A stretch of DNA of 64,000 nucleotides from Flexilinea flocculi (GCF_001192795.1 NZ_DF968181.1:396839-460838), one strand, 5' to 3'; positions 33,146-41,691 are shown, numbered from the stretch's first letter. A program made the numbers and translations. The notes: generated by a model not told the origin, from the letters alone.

Positions 33146-33864
33146 TTGATGCTTTTTCAAGAAAAGTATTCATAACGATGGATATTGATTGGGCTTGTGA
33201 TGCGGTCCTCACGGATACGTTGGATCTCATTGATGAACTGGAGATACCGGTTACCATCTTTGTCACGCATCAAACAGAATTGTTAAACAGAATGCGAAAA
33301 GATCCATTGATCTCCCTGGGTATTCATCCAAATTTCAATCCACTGTTGAATGGCACATCCGATAAGGATTATCGGGCAGTGATTGAGGAGATTAAAGCGA
33401 TTGTCCCTGAAGCGATCTGCGCACGATCGCATGGACTTATCGATTCGACATCGATTTTGCTGGCATTTTTTGCGCTTGGAATCCGTTCGGATTTGAATCT
33501 TTTTATTCCCTTCAGCTCCGGAATTCCGATGACGCCATTTGAACATTTCAGCGGCATTCAGAGAATCCCCTATTTTTACGAGGACGATGCTTTTTGTTTT
33601 GAAAAAAATCAACGGACACCGGAAGAGCATGTCTTGTCGTCCATTTGCGGAATCAAGGTTTTTAATTTTCATCCAATTCATTTATTCTTAAATACGGAAA
33701 AAATCGAGCGCTATAATGATGCCCGTGCATTCAGTCAGGATGATCATGCATTAAAAGCATTTGTGAATTCTGATCCTGAAAATGGCGCCAGAGCTTTTCT
33801 CAAACGTGTCATACGTTGCGCAAAAGAGCATGGATACAGGTTTGGACAGGTTGAACAACTATGA
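33142..33864 (+). CDS. Polysaccharide deacetylase-like protein (WalW-like)
   Basis: 240-residue predicted NodB-homology fold: FITMDIDWACD (metal-binding Asp pair), ISLGIHPNFNP (H of the zinc site), CARSHGLIDS (RSHG), then a C-terminal FNFHPIHLFLN with another His. No signal peptide, so it acts in the cytosol, unlike cell-wall deacetylases. GTG start within the stop of the ATP-grasp gene. It likely removes an acetyl or acyl group from a sugar intermediate of this operon. Confidence 0.82.
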   Translation: MIDAFSRKVFITMDIDWACDAVLTDTLDLIDELEIPVTIFVTHQTELLNRMRKDPLISLGIHPNFNPLLNGTSDKDYRAVIEEIKAIVPEAICARSHGLIDSTSILLAFFALGIRSDLNLFIPFSSGIPMTPFEHFSGIQRIPYFYEDDAFCFEKNQRTPEEHVLSSICGIKVFNFHPIHLFLNTEKIERYNDARAFSQDDHALKAFVNSDPENGARAFLKRVIRCAKEHGYRFGQVEQL

Positions 33865-34775
33865 GACTTTTGCATATTCTTCAAGATCACTGGACTTTGG
33901 TTCGAGATGGGGAATTTCAGGCTTTGGGACTATGTGATGCAGAACCAGGTTTCCCCATACTGACTTTTGCCGGGAATATAAAATATCTGAAACGGGCTCT
34001 CCGAAATCCGGATGTCTCCTGTATCCTTATATCAACCGAATTGCTGGACACAGAAGAAGTTAAAAGTTCAAATCGGGGAATCTGTGCTGTGCCGGATTTA
34101 CGGATTGCATTTTTCTCTTTGCATAACCGGTTGGCAGCAGAAGGAAAATGGGACGCTTATCTGCGGAGTTCGTTTCCTACCCGAATTGGCAAAGGGTGTT
34201 CCATCAGTTCGCTTTGTGAGATAGCAGAAAAGAATGTCGTTATCGGTGACGGAGTAATTATCGAACCATTTGTCAGCATTAAAGAGAATACAACAATTGG
34301 CGATCATTGTATCATCCGATCCGGATCCATCTTAGGCGGCGACGGACTGGAATTTATCCGCAACGGCAAGGAAGGAATTTTACCTGTGACTCATTGCGGG
34401 AAATTGATCATCGGAAGAGATGTCGAGATTCAATATAATTGCAATGTCTCAAAATCATTATTCCCGTGGCATGCAACGATCATCGGTGATGAATGCAAAA
34501 TTGAAAGCCTTGTCCATATTGCGCATGGCGTTCATATGGGGAAACGAAATCTGGTCGCAGCTTCAGCCTGTATTGCAGGGTCCGCAATTCTTGGAGATGA
34601 CGTATGGGTAGGTCCGAATGCAACAATTTCCAGTGAAGTGAGCGTAGGAGACCGTGCACGCATCAGTCTCGGTTCTGTTGTGATCGGCAGCGTAAGACCG
34701 GATCAAACAGTAACCGGTAATTTTGCCGTTGACCATGAAAAATTCATGCAGGATTTGATGAAGCGGATGTTGTAA
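33861..34775 (+). CDS. LpxD-like left-handed beta-helix acyltransferase
   Basis: 304 residues. After an N-terminal alpha/beta domain (1-105) comes a hexapeptide-repeat beta-helix: ISSLCEIAEKNVVIGDGVIIEPFVSI, TTIGDHCIIRSGSILGGDGL, LIIGRDVEIQYNCNVS, HATIIGDECKIESLVHIAHGVHMG, CIAGSAILGDDVWVGPNATIS. The His of VHIAHGV matches the catalytic His of LpxD-type N-acyltransferases. Overlaps the previous gene by four bases and closes the operon. It probably N-acylates an amino-sugar nucleotide made by the upstream aminotransferase; acyl donor (CoA or ACP) unknown. Confidence 0.88.
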   Translation: MRLLHILQDHWTLVRDGEFQALGLCDAEPGFPILTFAGNIKYLKRALRNPDVSCILISTELLDTEEVKSSNRGICAVPDLRIAFFSLHNRLAAEGKWDAYLRSSFPTRIGKGCSISSLCEIAEKNVVIGDGVIIEPFVSIKENTTIGDHCIIRSGSILGGDGLEFIRNGKEGILPVTHCGKLIIGRDVEIQYNCNVSKSLFPWHATIIGDECKIESLVHIAHGVHMGKRNLVAASACIAGSAILGDDVWVGPNATISSEVSVGDRARISLGSVVIGSVRPDQTVTGNFAVDHEKFMQDLMKRML

Positions 34776-34834
34776 TAAAAAAATTGCCTGTCTTAATTCA
34801 ATCGTCTTTTAACCACGAAATCCATTTTCTATCG

Positions 34835-34850
34835 GCAATTCAAAATATCA
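34835..34850. repeat. Repeat end remnant
   Basis: CGGCAATTCAAAATAT matches the left terminal repeat; a partner end is not recognisable in the 50 bases that follow. Confidence 0.5.
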
Positions 34851-34898
34851 ACTAGCTTTTAAGTTAGAAAAAGAAATATATATTGTTATTTCGTTTCT

Positions 34899-35201
34899 CT
34901 ATCTGCCTGTTGACATAATTTCAATAATTCGATCAAAATCATCATCCGGAGCTGATTTGTTTGCTTTGACATATCCGCATTTCAGACATTGATGATAAAT
35001 GATCTTCTCTCCTTTATGGATTTCAATGCGGATGGGTTTCATTAATCCGCCGCAATCCGCCGAACGATCCCCGGGATGAATATCCACATGTTTACTGTAC
35101 AGACAAAAAGGGCAATGGTTGGTGTACCCGTTGCCCTTTACACTTTTCCCGCAATTTTCACAAATAAAGTCTTCTTTTTTGCGAATAAAAACCGCTGACA
35201 T
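34899..35201 (-). CDS. RNHCP-domain zinc-ribbon protein
   Basis: 100-residue protein. KKEDFICENCGKSVKGNGYTNHCPFCLYS, HVDIHPGDRSADCGGLMKPI and IIYHQCLKCGYVKANK match the RNHCP domain, with three CxxC-type pairs that should bind zinc. Start at ATG 35201 with AGGA upstream, 11 bases after the FprA stop, so it is co-transcribed with the flavodiiron gene. Its function is not established; RNA binding has been suggested for such zinc ribbons. The longer open frame upstream overlaps fprA and is a shadow. Confidence 0.85.
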   Translation of the reverse strand: MSAVFIRKKEDFICENCGKSVKGNGYTNHCPFCLYSKHVDIHPGDRSADCGGLMKPIRIEIHKGEKIIYHQCLKCGYVKANKSAPDDDFDRIIEIMSTGR

Positions 35202-35212
35202 TTGATGAGATC

Positions 35213-36415
35213 CTATGCAGCGTTTCGGACTGCTTCGGCAAATCTTTTTGCAAAATCCGGAATTACTGAAAATTCCGGTTCCTTTGGCTTTCCGAAGAAC
35301 TGGAGATTCTCGATCACAGTCCAATTTTGTTCGGCACAATACGTTTCAAATTGCTTTTTTGCCATACTGCCCCAGGCATAACTGCCAAAATAAGCTGTGG
35401 TCCGATTCGTTATTTTTTTGATTTTGGCCATATTCATTACATTTGACATGATCGGGAATAATGATCCCTCATACGTTGGAGCGCAAAGAATGATGCCCTG
35501 ATTCTTCCACATCGAAGGCAGAATGTAGCTGATATGAACGGTATTGATATCAAATACTTCGACCGATAATCCCTGTTCCGCAACAGCCTGCATCACGACT
35601 TCTGCATATTGGCGTGTATTGCCGTACATAGATCCAAAAGCCAGCGTGACGGCTTTTTCGCGATTTCCATTGGCATAATCTGCCCATTTGTTATATAAAC
35701 TGAGAATCCTCCCCGGTTCTTTTCGCCAGATCAAGCCATGCGAAGGAGCGATCATTTTAATCGGAACATTGGCTAACTTTTCGATTGCTTTTTTTGTATG
35801 GGAACTATGCGCCGCGACAATATTTGCGTAATACCGCAGAGCTTCCTTTTCCATATATGGCATATCGGGACACTGATCGTCGAAAATGACTCCCGGCAGC
35901 GATCCATAGCCGCCAAATGCATCGCAGGAAAACAAGATTTGATCTTCCATTGCGTAGGTAACCATTGTTTCAGGCCAATGAACAAATGGAATTGCAGCAA
36001 ATTTCAGCGTCCGGCTGCCAAGACTGATTTCTTCCCCGTCAGCGACTATTCTGAATTTTTCCTTCAGATCATAGAAATTAGCTACAATTTCACGCGCTTT
36101 GGCTGTCCCCAGAAAAATTGCGTTAGGAGCCATACGGTTGATTTCCAGAAGAGCGCCTGTGTGATCCGGTTCAAGATGATTAAGAACGATGTAATCGATT
36201 TTTGCCAGATCGATCAACTGTTCAAGCATATGAATATATCGTTCACTCATCAGATCACTGGAAAGGTCGATTAAAGCATTTTTTTTGTCCAATATCAGGT
36301 AACTGTTTAATGACACACCGGATTGTTTGATGGGCCAAAGACCTTCAAAAAGTTCTGTCTGACGGTCATTTAAACCTACCCAGTAAATGTTTTCAGCGAT
36401 AGCTCTTGGCTGCAT
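35213..36415 (-). CDS. fprA: Flavodiiron protein (FprA-type A-type flavoprotein)
   Basis: 400-residue cytosolic oxygen/nitric-oxide reductase. N-terminal metallo-beta-lactamase-like diiron domain: NHLEPDHTGAL (H-x-E-x-D-H ligands), FVHWPET (His), SCDAFGGYG (bridging Asp) and APSHGLIW (His). C-terminal flavodoxin domain from about 255: LAFGSMYGNTRQYAE (FMN phosphate loop), LCAPTYEGSLFP and AYFGSYAWGSMAKKQ. Strong AGGAGG six bases before ATG 36415. Such proteins protect anaerobes by reducing O2 to water or NO to N2O with electrons from rubredoxin; no rubredoxin gene is in the window, although the RNHCP zinc-ribbon gene follows. Confidence 0.95.
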   Translation of the reverse strand: MQPRAIAENIYWVGLNDRQTELFEGLWPIKQSGVSLNSYLILDKKNALIDLSSDLMSERYIHMLEQLIDLAKIDYIVLNHLEPDHTGALLEINRMAPNAIFLGTAKAREIVANFYDLKEKFRIVADGEEISLGSRTLKFAAIPFVHWPETMVTYAMEDQILFSCDAFGGYGSLPGVIFDDQCPDMPYMEKEALRYYANIVAAHSSHTKKAIEKLANVPIKMIAPSHGLIWRKEPGRILSLYNKWADYANGNREKAVTLAFGSMYGNTRQYAEVVMQAVAEQGLSVEVFDINTVHISYILPSMWKNQGIILCAPTYEGSLFPIMSNVMNMAKIKKITNRTTAYFGSYAWGSMAKKQFETYCAEQNWTVIENLQFFGKPKEPEFSVIPDFAKRFAEAVRNAA

Positions 36416-36600
36416 GATTTCCTCCTGACGATCAGGCATGCCTTCTAAAGGCATGAAAAAATATTAAAATTTTAAAATCAGAGTAACTCAATCAAGAACA
36501 TATGCCAAGGTACAAAGAATGAAAACAGACAATCGTTTTTATTGAGTAACTCTTTATCAAGTTTCGATTATACACTGGAAATACCCTTGCTGATCCATGC

Positions 36601-36673
36601 CAGTAATTCAAAATATGGATTAGCTTTTCGAATCAATCAAGATAAATTGTTGTTCTTATATTTCGAATTACTG
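36601..36673. repeat. MITE-like repeat, short class (73 bp)
   Basis: CAGTAATTCAAAATAT (36601) and ATATTTCGAATTACTG (36673) with GCTTTTCGAATCAATCAAG and ATTGTTGTTCTT between. Four bases ATGC stand on both sides (36597-36600 and 36674-36677), but not nine, so this does not support a 9-base duplication. Confidence 0.82.
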
Positions 36674-36686
36674 ATGCTCTTGTTGA

Positions 36687-37064
36687 TTAAACTTCCGAAA
36701 TGTAATTTCCCATAATAAAAAAGAATAAAGAGAGGTATCCTGTCAGAAAACAGATCATGGACAAGTTACCTTTCCGTTTTTCGCGCAACAAGAGAACACC
36801 GATCATTCCGGAAAGCAGCATGAGAATTGTGGCAATCAGCCAGATTTTTTCTGCAGTTTTTGCAGGAATCCAGGAGATTAAACCAAAAATCAAAAAATAG
36901 AGCAAGAAAAAAACAAATCCGACAAAAACGATGCAGATTAAAAGTGTCATCCCTGTTTCGATTGATGGCGAAATGGTCCATTTTTTTAAGGTAAGTGGTC
37001 GGAGATTATTTAAACCAATCACGATTAATGCGCAAACAAGGATCAAAAAGAGTGGAATTGTCAA
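36687..37064 (-). CDS. Small four-helix membrane protein, function unknown
   Basis: 125 residues with four hydrophobic segments (IPLFLILVCALIVIGL, GMTLLICIVFVGFVFFLLYF, IWLIATILMLLSGMIGVLLL, MICFLTGYLSLFFFIMG) and short basic loops. I do not recognise a family. The strong AGAAGGAG seven bases upstream points to TTG 37064 (MTIPLF) as the start; the longer frame would begin in repeat sequence at 37088. Isolated between a repeat and a composite repeat. Coding status rests on the ribosome site and the membrane-like pattern. Confidence 0.65.
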   Translation of the reverse strand: MTIPLFLILVCALIVIGLNNLRPLTLKKWTISPSIETGMTLLICIVFVGFVFFLLYFLIFGLISWIPAKTAEKIWLIATILMLLSGMIGVLLLREKRKGNLSMICFLTGYLSLFFFIMGNYISEV

Positions 37065-37082
37065 TGGCTGTCTCCTTCTCTG

Positions 37083-37363
37083 CAGCAATTCCTATGCAAA
37101 TAGAATTCAATTTTCATTATCGGATGTGTAATTTCTTTCATCTGCTGTCCGAAATATTGATTGACCTGTCATTGCGAGGAGGGCGTCAGCCCGACGAAGC
37201 AATCTCTTTCCGGATGGCGCTCTGCCCTACATTTGGCGGGGAGATTGCCACGCCCCTCTTCGGGGCTCGCAATGACAGGTTCCTTATAGCAATTCCTATG
37301 AAAATAGAATTCAATTTTCATTATGGGATGTGTAATTTCTTTCATCTGCTGTCCGAATTACTG
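37083..37363. repeat. Composite nested repeat, copy B, with near-perfect flanking duplication
   Basis: Starts CAGCAATTCCTATGC and ends CCGAATTACTG. Inside: 70-base module, GAAATATTGATTGAC, the CATTGCGAG repeat (37165-37279), second 70-base module. Left flank CCTTCTCTG (37074-37082) and right flank GCTTCTCTA (37364-37372) agree at seven of nine positions including the whole core CTTCTCT, as if the composite had inserted as one unit. The stop codon of the endonuclease III gene lies in the right flank. Confidence 0.85.
37165..37279. repeat. CATTGCGAG inverted repeat, intact copy
   Basis: CCTGTCATTGCGAG at the left and CTCGCAATGACAGG at the right, with GGCGTCAGCCCGACGAAGC and GGCGGGGAGATTGCCACGCC inside. 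Close to the copy at 21025 in sequence and GC-rich against its background. Confidence 0.87.
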
Positions 37364-37369
37364 GCTTCT

Positions 37370-38071
37370 CTATTCATGTTTATTTGAAAAAAAGTAGTCA
37401 CATACATCATTTAGAAAACATTCGCTGCAATTTGGATTTCGTGCAGCGCAAATTCTTCTTCCCAGAAGGATGAGATTGATATGGGCTGTGCGGTAATTTT
37501 CAGGAGAGAAAAGCAAAGCAAGATGATCATGCGCCTGATCTGCTGTCATCTTCAGATCGGAAGGGCGCAAACCCAATCTGCCGGTCACGCGGAAAATATG
37601 CGTATCTACCGGAAATGCCGGAATTCCGAGTGAAAAGAGCATGACAATGGATGCGGTTTTCATGCCTACACCATGCAGGCTTGTCAGCCATTCTCGAATT
37701 TTTGCCGGTTCCCACGTCCTCAGAAAATCCAATGAAAGACTTCCATTTTCAGCATAAATCCGGTTCAGAACCGCTTGAATTCTGGGACCCTTCTGATTTG
37801 CCAATCCAGCCGATCGAATACAATCGATCACCTCTGCTATCGGAGCTTCCCGTACTTCGTCCCAGGATGAAAATCGATCCCGCAGATTTCCATATGCGAC
37901 ATCACGATTCCGATCATTCGTATTTTGCGAAAGTATCGTGTTAATCAATTCATCCAGCGGAGCCAATTCAGGCCATTCTGGGATACCAAAATGTTGAACC
38001 AGACGATCATATATACAGCCGGCTTTTTCCCGTAAAATGGAATAATCCGGGACATTATTTTGTTCTTTCAT
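37370..38071 (-). CDS. nth: Endonuclease III-like DNA glycosylase/AP lyase
   Basis: 233-residue base-excision repair enzyme. HhH motif LHGVGMKTAS with the catalytic Lys, followed by FPVDTHIFRV with the catalytic Asp; C-terminal 4Fe-4S loop of the order C-x6-C-x2-C-x5-C (CAARNPNCSECFLNDVC). N-terminal LDELINTILSQNTNDRN is also family-typical. Residues N-terminal to the HhH are somewhat diverged from E. coli Nth, so a MutY- or thermophile-type relative is possible, but Lys plus Asp favours a bifunctional pyrimidine-lesion glycosylase. Stands alone, convergent with nothing. Confidence 0.9.
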   Translation of the reverse strand: MKEQNNVPDYSILREKAGCIYDRLVQHFGIPEWPELAPLDELINTILSQNTNDRNRDVAYGNLRDRFSSWDEVREAPIAEVIDCIRSAGLANQKGPRIQAVLNRIYAENGSLSLDFLRTWEPAKIREWLTSLHGVGMKTASIVMLFSLGIPAFPVDTHIFRVTGRLGLRPSDLKMTADQAHDHLALLFSPENYRTAHINLILLGRRICAARNPNCSECFLNDVCDYFFSNKHE

Positions 38072-38129
38072 GCTCTACCGAACAACGTTTTTTCAGATTT
38101 AATCATGGCTTTACTCGTTTTTGAAATTC

Positions 38130-40646
38130 TCATTGGAAAATGCCAGCACACCCGCTTTTCGCATAACCTAACGAGAATGCTTTCGTACCGGCGCCCTCAG
38201 GAAAATATACCATTGAAGTCCAGATCCATTGGTCGGATTTCTTCAATGCAATTGGGACGGTAACAGTTCCGGAAAGCGTAATTTTTTCTGTAGCGTTCAA
38301 AGTGATGTAATATCTGTCATCAATTCTATCCTTGCAACTGTTTTCACCGCTGACGCAAGAGGTATATGTAATCAGCGGATAGCCCTTATTCCCTTGAATC
38401 GCCATCGTCGTGGCTAACTGAGTGCGCATTTCTGTTTGCGCATTATTTTGAATAGTATATTGAAAGGTGACGTCTGTTTTTGTGTCTCCATCTGCTGCGA
38501 CCTGATAATCCCTGCAAAAAATGAGCGCAGATACAGACGAATCCGGCTGATCTGTACCTCCGCCGCCCGACTCGCACGTATTTCTTGCATAGCCTAAGGC
38601 AATTGCTTTCTTTTCCGATCCGCTTGGAAAATACAGCATGGATGTCCAAATCCATTGATGAGGCGTTGTCAAAGCAATGGGTGCGGTCACCTTCCCTTTG
38701 ACCAGGATCGTTTCATAACCGTTTAGCGTGATATTGTTTCTGCGGTCAATGCGTTTGATGCAGTCAGTCTCATCGCTGAGGCATGCGGTATAACTGACAA
38801 CCGGATAGGTGCTGATTCCCTGAATAGCCATCGTGGATGCCAGTTGTGCAGCCATCTCATACTTGGAATTATTCTTAATTGCGTATTGGAATACGATTTC
38901 TGTACTGGATGCTGACTCGGCTGCAGTTTGATACGAACGGCAAAAACTGATTGCGGATATTGTCGGATTCGGATCATCACCCCCTGGAGTCGGGGTTACG
39001 ATTGGCGTTTGACAGGAATTCGTCGCATATCCCAACGAAAATGCTTCTACTTCGGATTCCTCAGAGTAATAAATCATCGAAGTCCAAATCCATTTATTGT
39101 CCACGGTTATCGATCCCGGGACTGAAATCGAACCAGTGACGGTAACAATTTCCAAAGGATTCAAGGTCAGATAATAGTTTTCATCGATCCGATTAATACA
39201 ATTGGCGGAACCGCTGGAACAGGCTTTGTATTGGATGGCAGCATGGTTCTTGACGCCTTGAACCGCCATGGATTTCGCTAATTGCGCCATCATATTGATG
39301 TGGGCGTTATTTTGTATTGTATATTGAAACGTAATGGTTGTGCTGGACGTGTTCGCCGAGGTCAGTGCATAATCACGGCAAAAGCTGACCGGAGTGATCG
39401 TCGGATTGGGATCAGGATTCCTTTCAGCTACACCGGCTGCGTGTATGGAAGAATTGGCGCCTGAGGCATCGGTTGCACGAATGTCCAACGCTAACCACAG
39501 ATATTTATTTGTGCCGGTAATTACGGGGTCTGAAAATGTAAAAGTACCGGAAATAGTGGTTGATCCATTGGCAGGAACAGTCAAGGTGGAACCATCTCTC
39601 CATGTTATTTGAACATTCATTCCTCCCGATTTTGGCAGGATTTCAGCTTCGGGAATCGAAACGACGCCGGTTTCCGGAAGTGTAAGGGTAAATGCATTTG
39701 CTGATTTATTGGAAAATACCGCTTCCACATTTCCGGAACTCCCGTCACTCTGGTAATTGGCGTTGATAACACCGCTGAGATCTCCTCTTTTTAAAGCAGT
39801 GCCGTCAGTTTCCAGATGTCCGAAGAATAAGCTGGTTGGGTAATCTAAAATTGTCTTGATGGATAAACTCTCATTGGAAGCTGCAACACCTTTTTCAAGT
39901 GAAAAAGAAGCCCTGACAACCTGTGCCGCTTCTGGTGCGAGATTGATATGAGTCTGATTCCAGGTCACATTCGATGCAGTACCTGTAGCGTTGACAGCAG
40001 TAAATTGAATTTTGTCGGACATTGTGATATATGCAACATCCGGCATTTTATTGACTAATCTCATCGTGACGGACCCGTTATTTCCATCATCGTCATAATA
40101 AGCTTCTGTGATAGTGCTGTGAACAATGGCATCTGCGCCGCAGCCATTTCCGCGCTGCCACAGCATTCCTTGCAGATTTTTAGTCAAATCACCGATTTTT
40201 ATCGTCATAAAGATATCAACCGTCCACTGGATGTTATATCGATCCATGTTGCTGATTGTCCCGGATAAAAGCCAGGTCGATCTTGGCGGAAGGATAAAAG
40301 GATTGGTAAACTGCACACTTTTTTTCCATTTGTTACGAAAGTATTCCGATGTATCGGTTAACTGGTCTGCCGAATAATTTGTGAAAGGATGACTTTCTCC
40401 GCCGGATAGTCGAACAGAAGATGGAAGGGTGATTGGATAAGACTCATCGGTCGGATTATAAAGAATCACAAAAGCTTCAGCCGTTTCTCCGCATTTCAGA
40501 TATTCGCCATAAGGGATATAGTTCTCTCGCATTACCGGTTTGGCAAGCTGGACATCACTGGCACTGGCTGCTGCCGGATAAACGGACAATAAGATCGCTG
40601 TCAGAATTAAAACTAACCAGATTACGAATCGGAATGTTCTTTTCAT
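38130..40646 (-). CDS. Large secreted protein with three Cys-containing tandem repeats
   Basis: 838 residues, no family recognised. N-terminal signal peptide (MKRTFRFVIWLVLILTAILL, then ...AAASA cleavage). Residues 30-400 are beta-rich segments with Asn/Thr/Ser-rich sequence. Three repeats follow, about 420-555, 565-695 and 710-838, each with FCR(D/S)Y, FQY(T/A)I(Q/K)NN, QLA..MA(I/V)QG, Y.(A/S)C, C(I/K).RID, LN..E, a WIWTSM core and a final LGYA...C: four Cys per repeat, probably two disulphides. Linkers are Pro/Gly/Asp-rich (VTPTPGGDDPNP; ESGGGG). No anchor, so it is likely released or surface-associated. Start at ATG 40646 has AAGGC upstream. Confidence 0.85.
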   Translation of the reverse strand: MKRTFRFVIWLVLILTAILLSVYPAAASASDVQLAKPVMRENYIPYGEYLKCGETAEAFVILYNPTDESYPITLPSSVRLSGGESHPFTNYSADQLTDTSEYFRNKWKKSVQFTNPFILPPRSTWLLSGTISNMDRYNIQWTVDIFMTIKIGDLTKNLQGMLWQRGNGCGADAIVHSTITEAYYDDDGNNGSVTMRLVNKMPDVAYITMSDKIQFTAVNATGTASNVTWNQTHINLAPEAAQVVRASFSLEKGVAASNESLSIKTILDYPTSLFFGHLETDGTALKRGDLSGVINANYQSDGSSGNVEAVFSNKSANAFTLTLPETGVVSIPEAEILPKSGGMNVQITWRDGSTLTVPANGSTTISGTFTFSDPVITGTNKYLWLALDIRATDASGANSSIHAAGVAERNPDPNPTITPVSFCRDYALTSANTSSTTITFQYTIQNNAHINMMAQLAKSMAVQGVKNHAAIQYKACSSGSANCINRIDENYYLTLNPLEIVTVTGSISVPGSITVDNKWIWTSMIYYSEESEVEAFSLGYATNSCQTPIVTPTPGGDDPNPTISAISFCRSYQTAAESASSTEIVFQYAIKNNSKYEMAAQLASTMAIQGISTYPVVSYTACLSDETDCIKRIDRRNNITLNGYETILVKGKVTAPIALTTPHQWIWTSMLYFPSGSEKKAIALGYARNTCESGGGGTDQPDSSVSALIFCRDYQVAADGDTKTDVTFQYTIQNNAQTEMRTQLATTMAIQGNKGYPLITYTSCVSGENSCKDRIDDRYYITLNATEKITLSGTVTVPIALKKSDQWIWTSMVYFPEGAGTKAFSLGYAKSGCAGIFQ

Positions 40647-40781
40647 GTTTTTTTGCCTTTTTTGATCTTCTGAATCCACCCAAAAAAATAATCCTATGGT
40701 TTTTCGTGCAATATCTGTGCCAATACTGTCCGATGGAGGATTGGTCTCTACTTGCTGTACTCGTATTCAACTGGCGCGGAA

Positions 40782-41519
40782 TTATTGAAATTGGATATGG
40801 TGTTCTTTGCAGAAATGAATAACATGCGATTTCATACTGCTGTAAAATCCGGATGGATCAGGATATTTCTGGACGACTGGATTATAGTTTAGCCCGCTGA
40901 AATCGATATGATCAACGAAATCGATTGTGTTTAATATTCCATCGATATCCTGCGCAATCAGATTCGGTGTCGGATATGGTTCCATGTGTACCCAGGTCAT
41001 GGCTCCATCAGCATGGAGCTCTTTGAGCGCTCGAATTCTATCTGCATACGGTGCTGCGCCGGGCTCCCAACGTTTGCGAAAATCTTCGTCCAATGAAACC
41101 AGCGAAATTCCATATCGATTGCGCTGATCCAAATTTTTCAGATCCGATGGAAGGATCCCTTTGGTTAAAATGCTGCAGGGAATTCCGGCGGCATTAATGA
41201 GCCGAATTGATTCCAGAGTCAGTGCCTGAATTTCAGGTTGCTGATACATAAATGGATCGGTTGAAAAACAAAAATGGACACAGTGGATTTTGCTTTGCCA
41301 TTTTTTTAATTCTTTTTTAATAAGATCCAGCGTGTTTTCCACTATGACGGGTCTGATCCATTCAGCGTAGGAATGGACTTTTCCAAATCGCATCGCCATC
41401 AAATAGGCATAACAAGGATATCGGCAGCCATGCGAGCAGCCTTGAACCGGATTCATTGCGTAATCCAGACCCGGAACCTGTGTTTTGTAGAGCATAGTTT
41501 TTCTGGTGATGGTGTCCAT
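40782..41519 (-). CDS. Radical SAM protein with CxxxCxxxC cluster motif
   Basis: 245 residues, similar in layout to the spore-photoproduct-lyase-like/Rv2578c-type radical SAM proteins: MNPVQGCSHGCRYPCYAYLMAMRFGKV, VHFCFSTDPFM, ILTKGILPSDL, VSLDEDFRKRWEPGA, WVHMEPYPTPNL. The cluster motif has spacing C-x3-C-x3-C because of an extra Pro (GCRYPCYA), where the usual radical SAM motif is C-x3-C-x2-C; the codons (TGC CGA TAT CCT TGT) confirm it. Substrate unknown. It has no partner gene nearby. Confidence 0.85.
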   Translation of the reverse strand: MDTITRKTMLYKTQVPGLDYAMNPVQGCSHGCRYPCYAYLMAMRFGKVHSYAEWIRPVIVENTLDLIKKELKKWQSKIHCVHFCFSTDPFMYQQPEIQALTLESIRLINAAGIPCSILTKGILPSDLKNLDQRNRYGISLVSLDEDFRKRWEPGAAPYADRIRALKELHADGAMTWVHMEPYPTPNLIAQDIDGILNTIDFVDHIDFSGLNYNPVVQKYPDPSGFYSSMKSHVIHFCKEHHIQFQ

Positions 41520-41562
41520 AGTATATAAATTTTACTGCTGGATGATTATTTTTGCTCGTCAG

Positions 41563-41610
41563 CGGCGATTCGAAATATAAACATTCTTTCCATATTTGGT
41601 ATTATTGATT
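41563..41610. repeat. Decayed repeat remnant
   Basis: CGGCGATTCGAAATATAAACATTC followed by TTTCCATATTTGGTATTATTG, a degenerate short copy. Confidence 0.5.
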
Positions 41611-41632
41611 CAGTAATTTGTGCATTTCCACA

Positions 41633-41670
41633 AAAAAATCCTCTGGCAAATCATTACCAGAGGATTTTTT
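41633..41670 (-). terminator. Intrinsic terminator of the pheST operon
   Basis: 14-bp perfect stem AAAAAATCCTCTGG (41633-41646) / CCAGAGGATTTTTT (41657-41670), ten-base loop. On the minus strand it is followed by a T-run, 22 bases after the pheT stop. Confidence 0.92.
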
Positions 41671-41691
41671 CGATTCATTTAATTCAGCTTT

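Noticed and set aside
34899..35339. 146-residue form of the RNHCP protein
   Set aside because: The first 46 residues overlap the fprA coding sequence in another frame; the start at 35201 gives a complete domain.
36597..36677. 4-base duplication ATGC around the repeat at 36601
   Set aside because: Other copies show nine bases; four matching bases can be chance.
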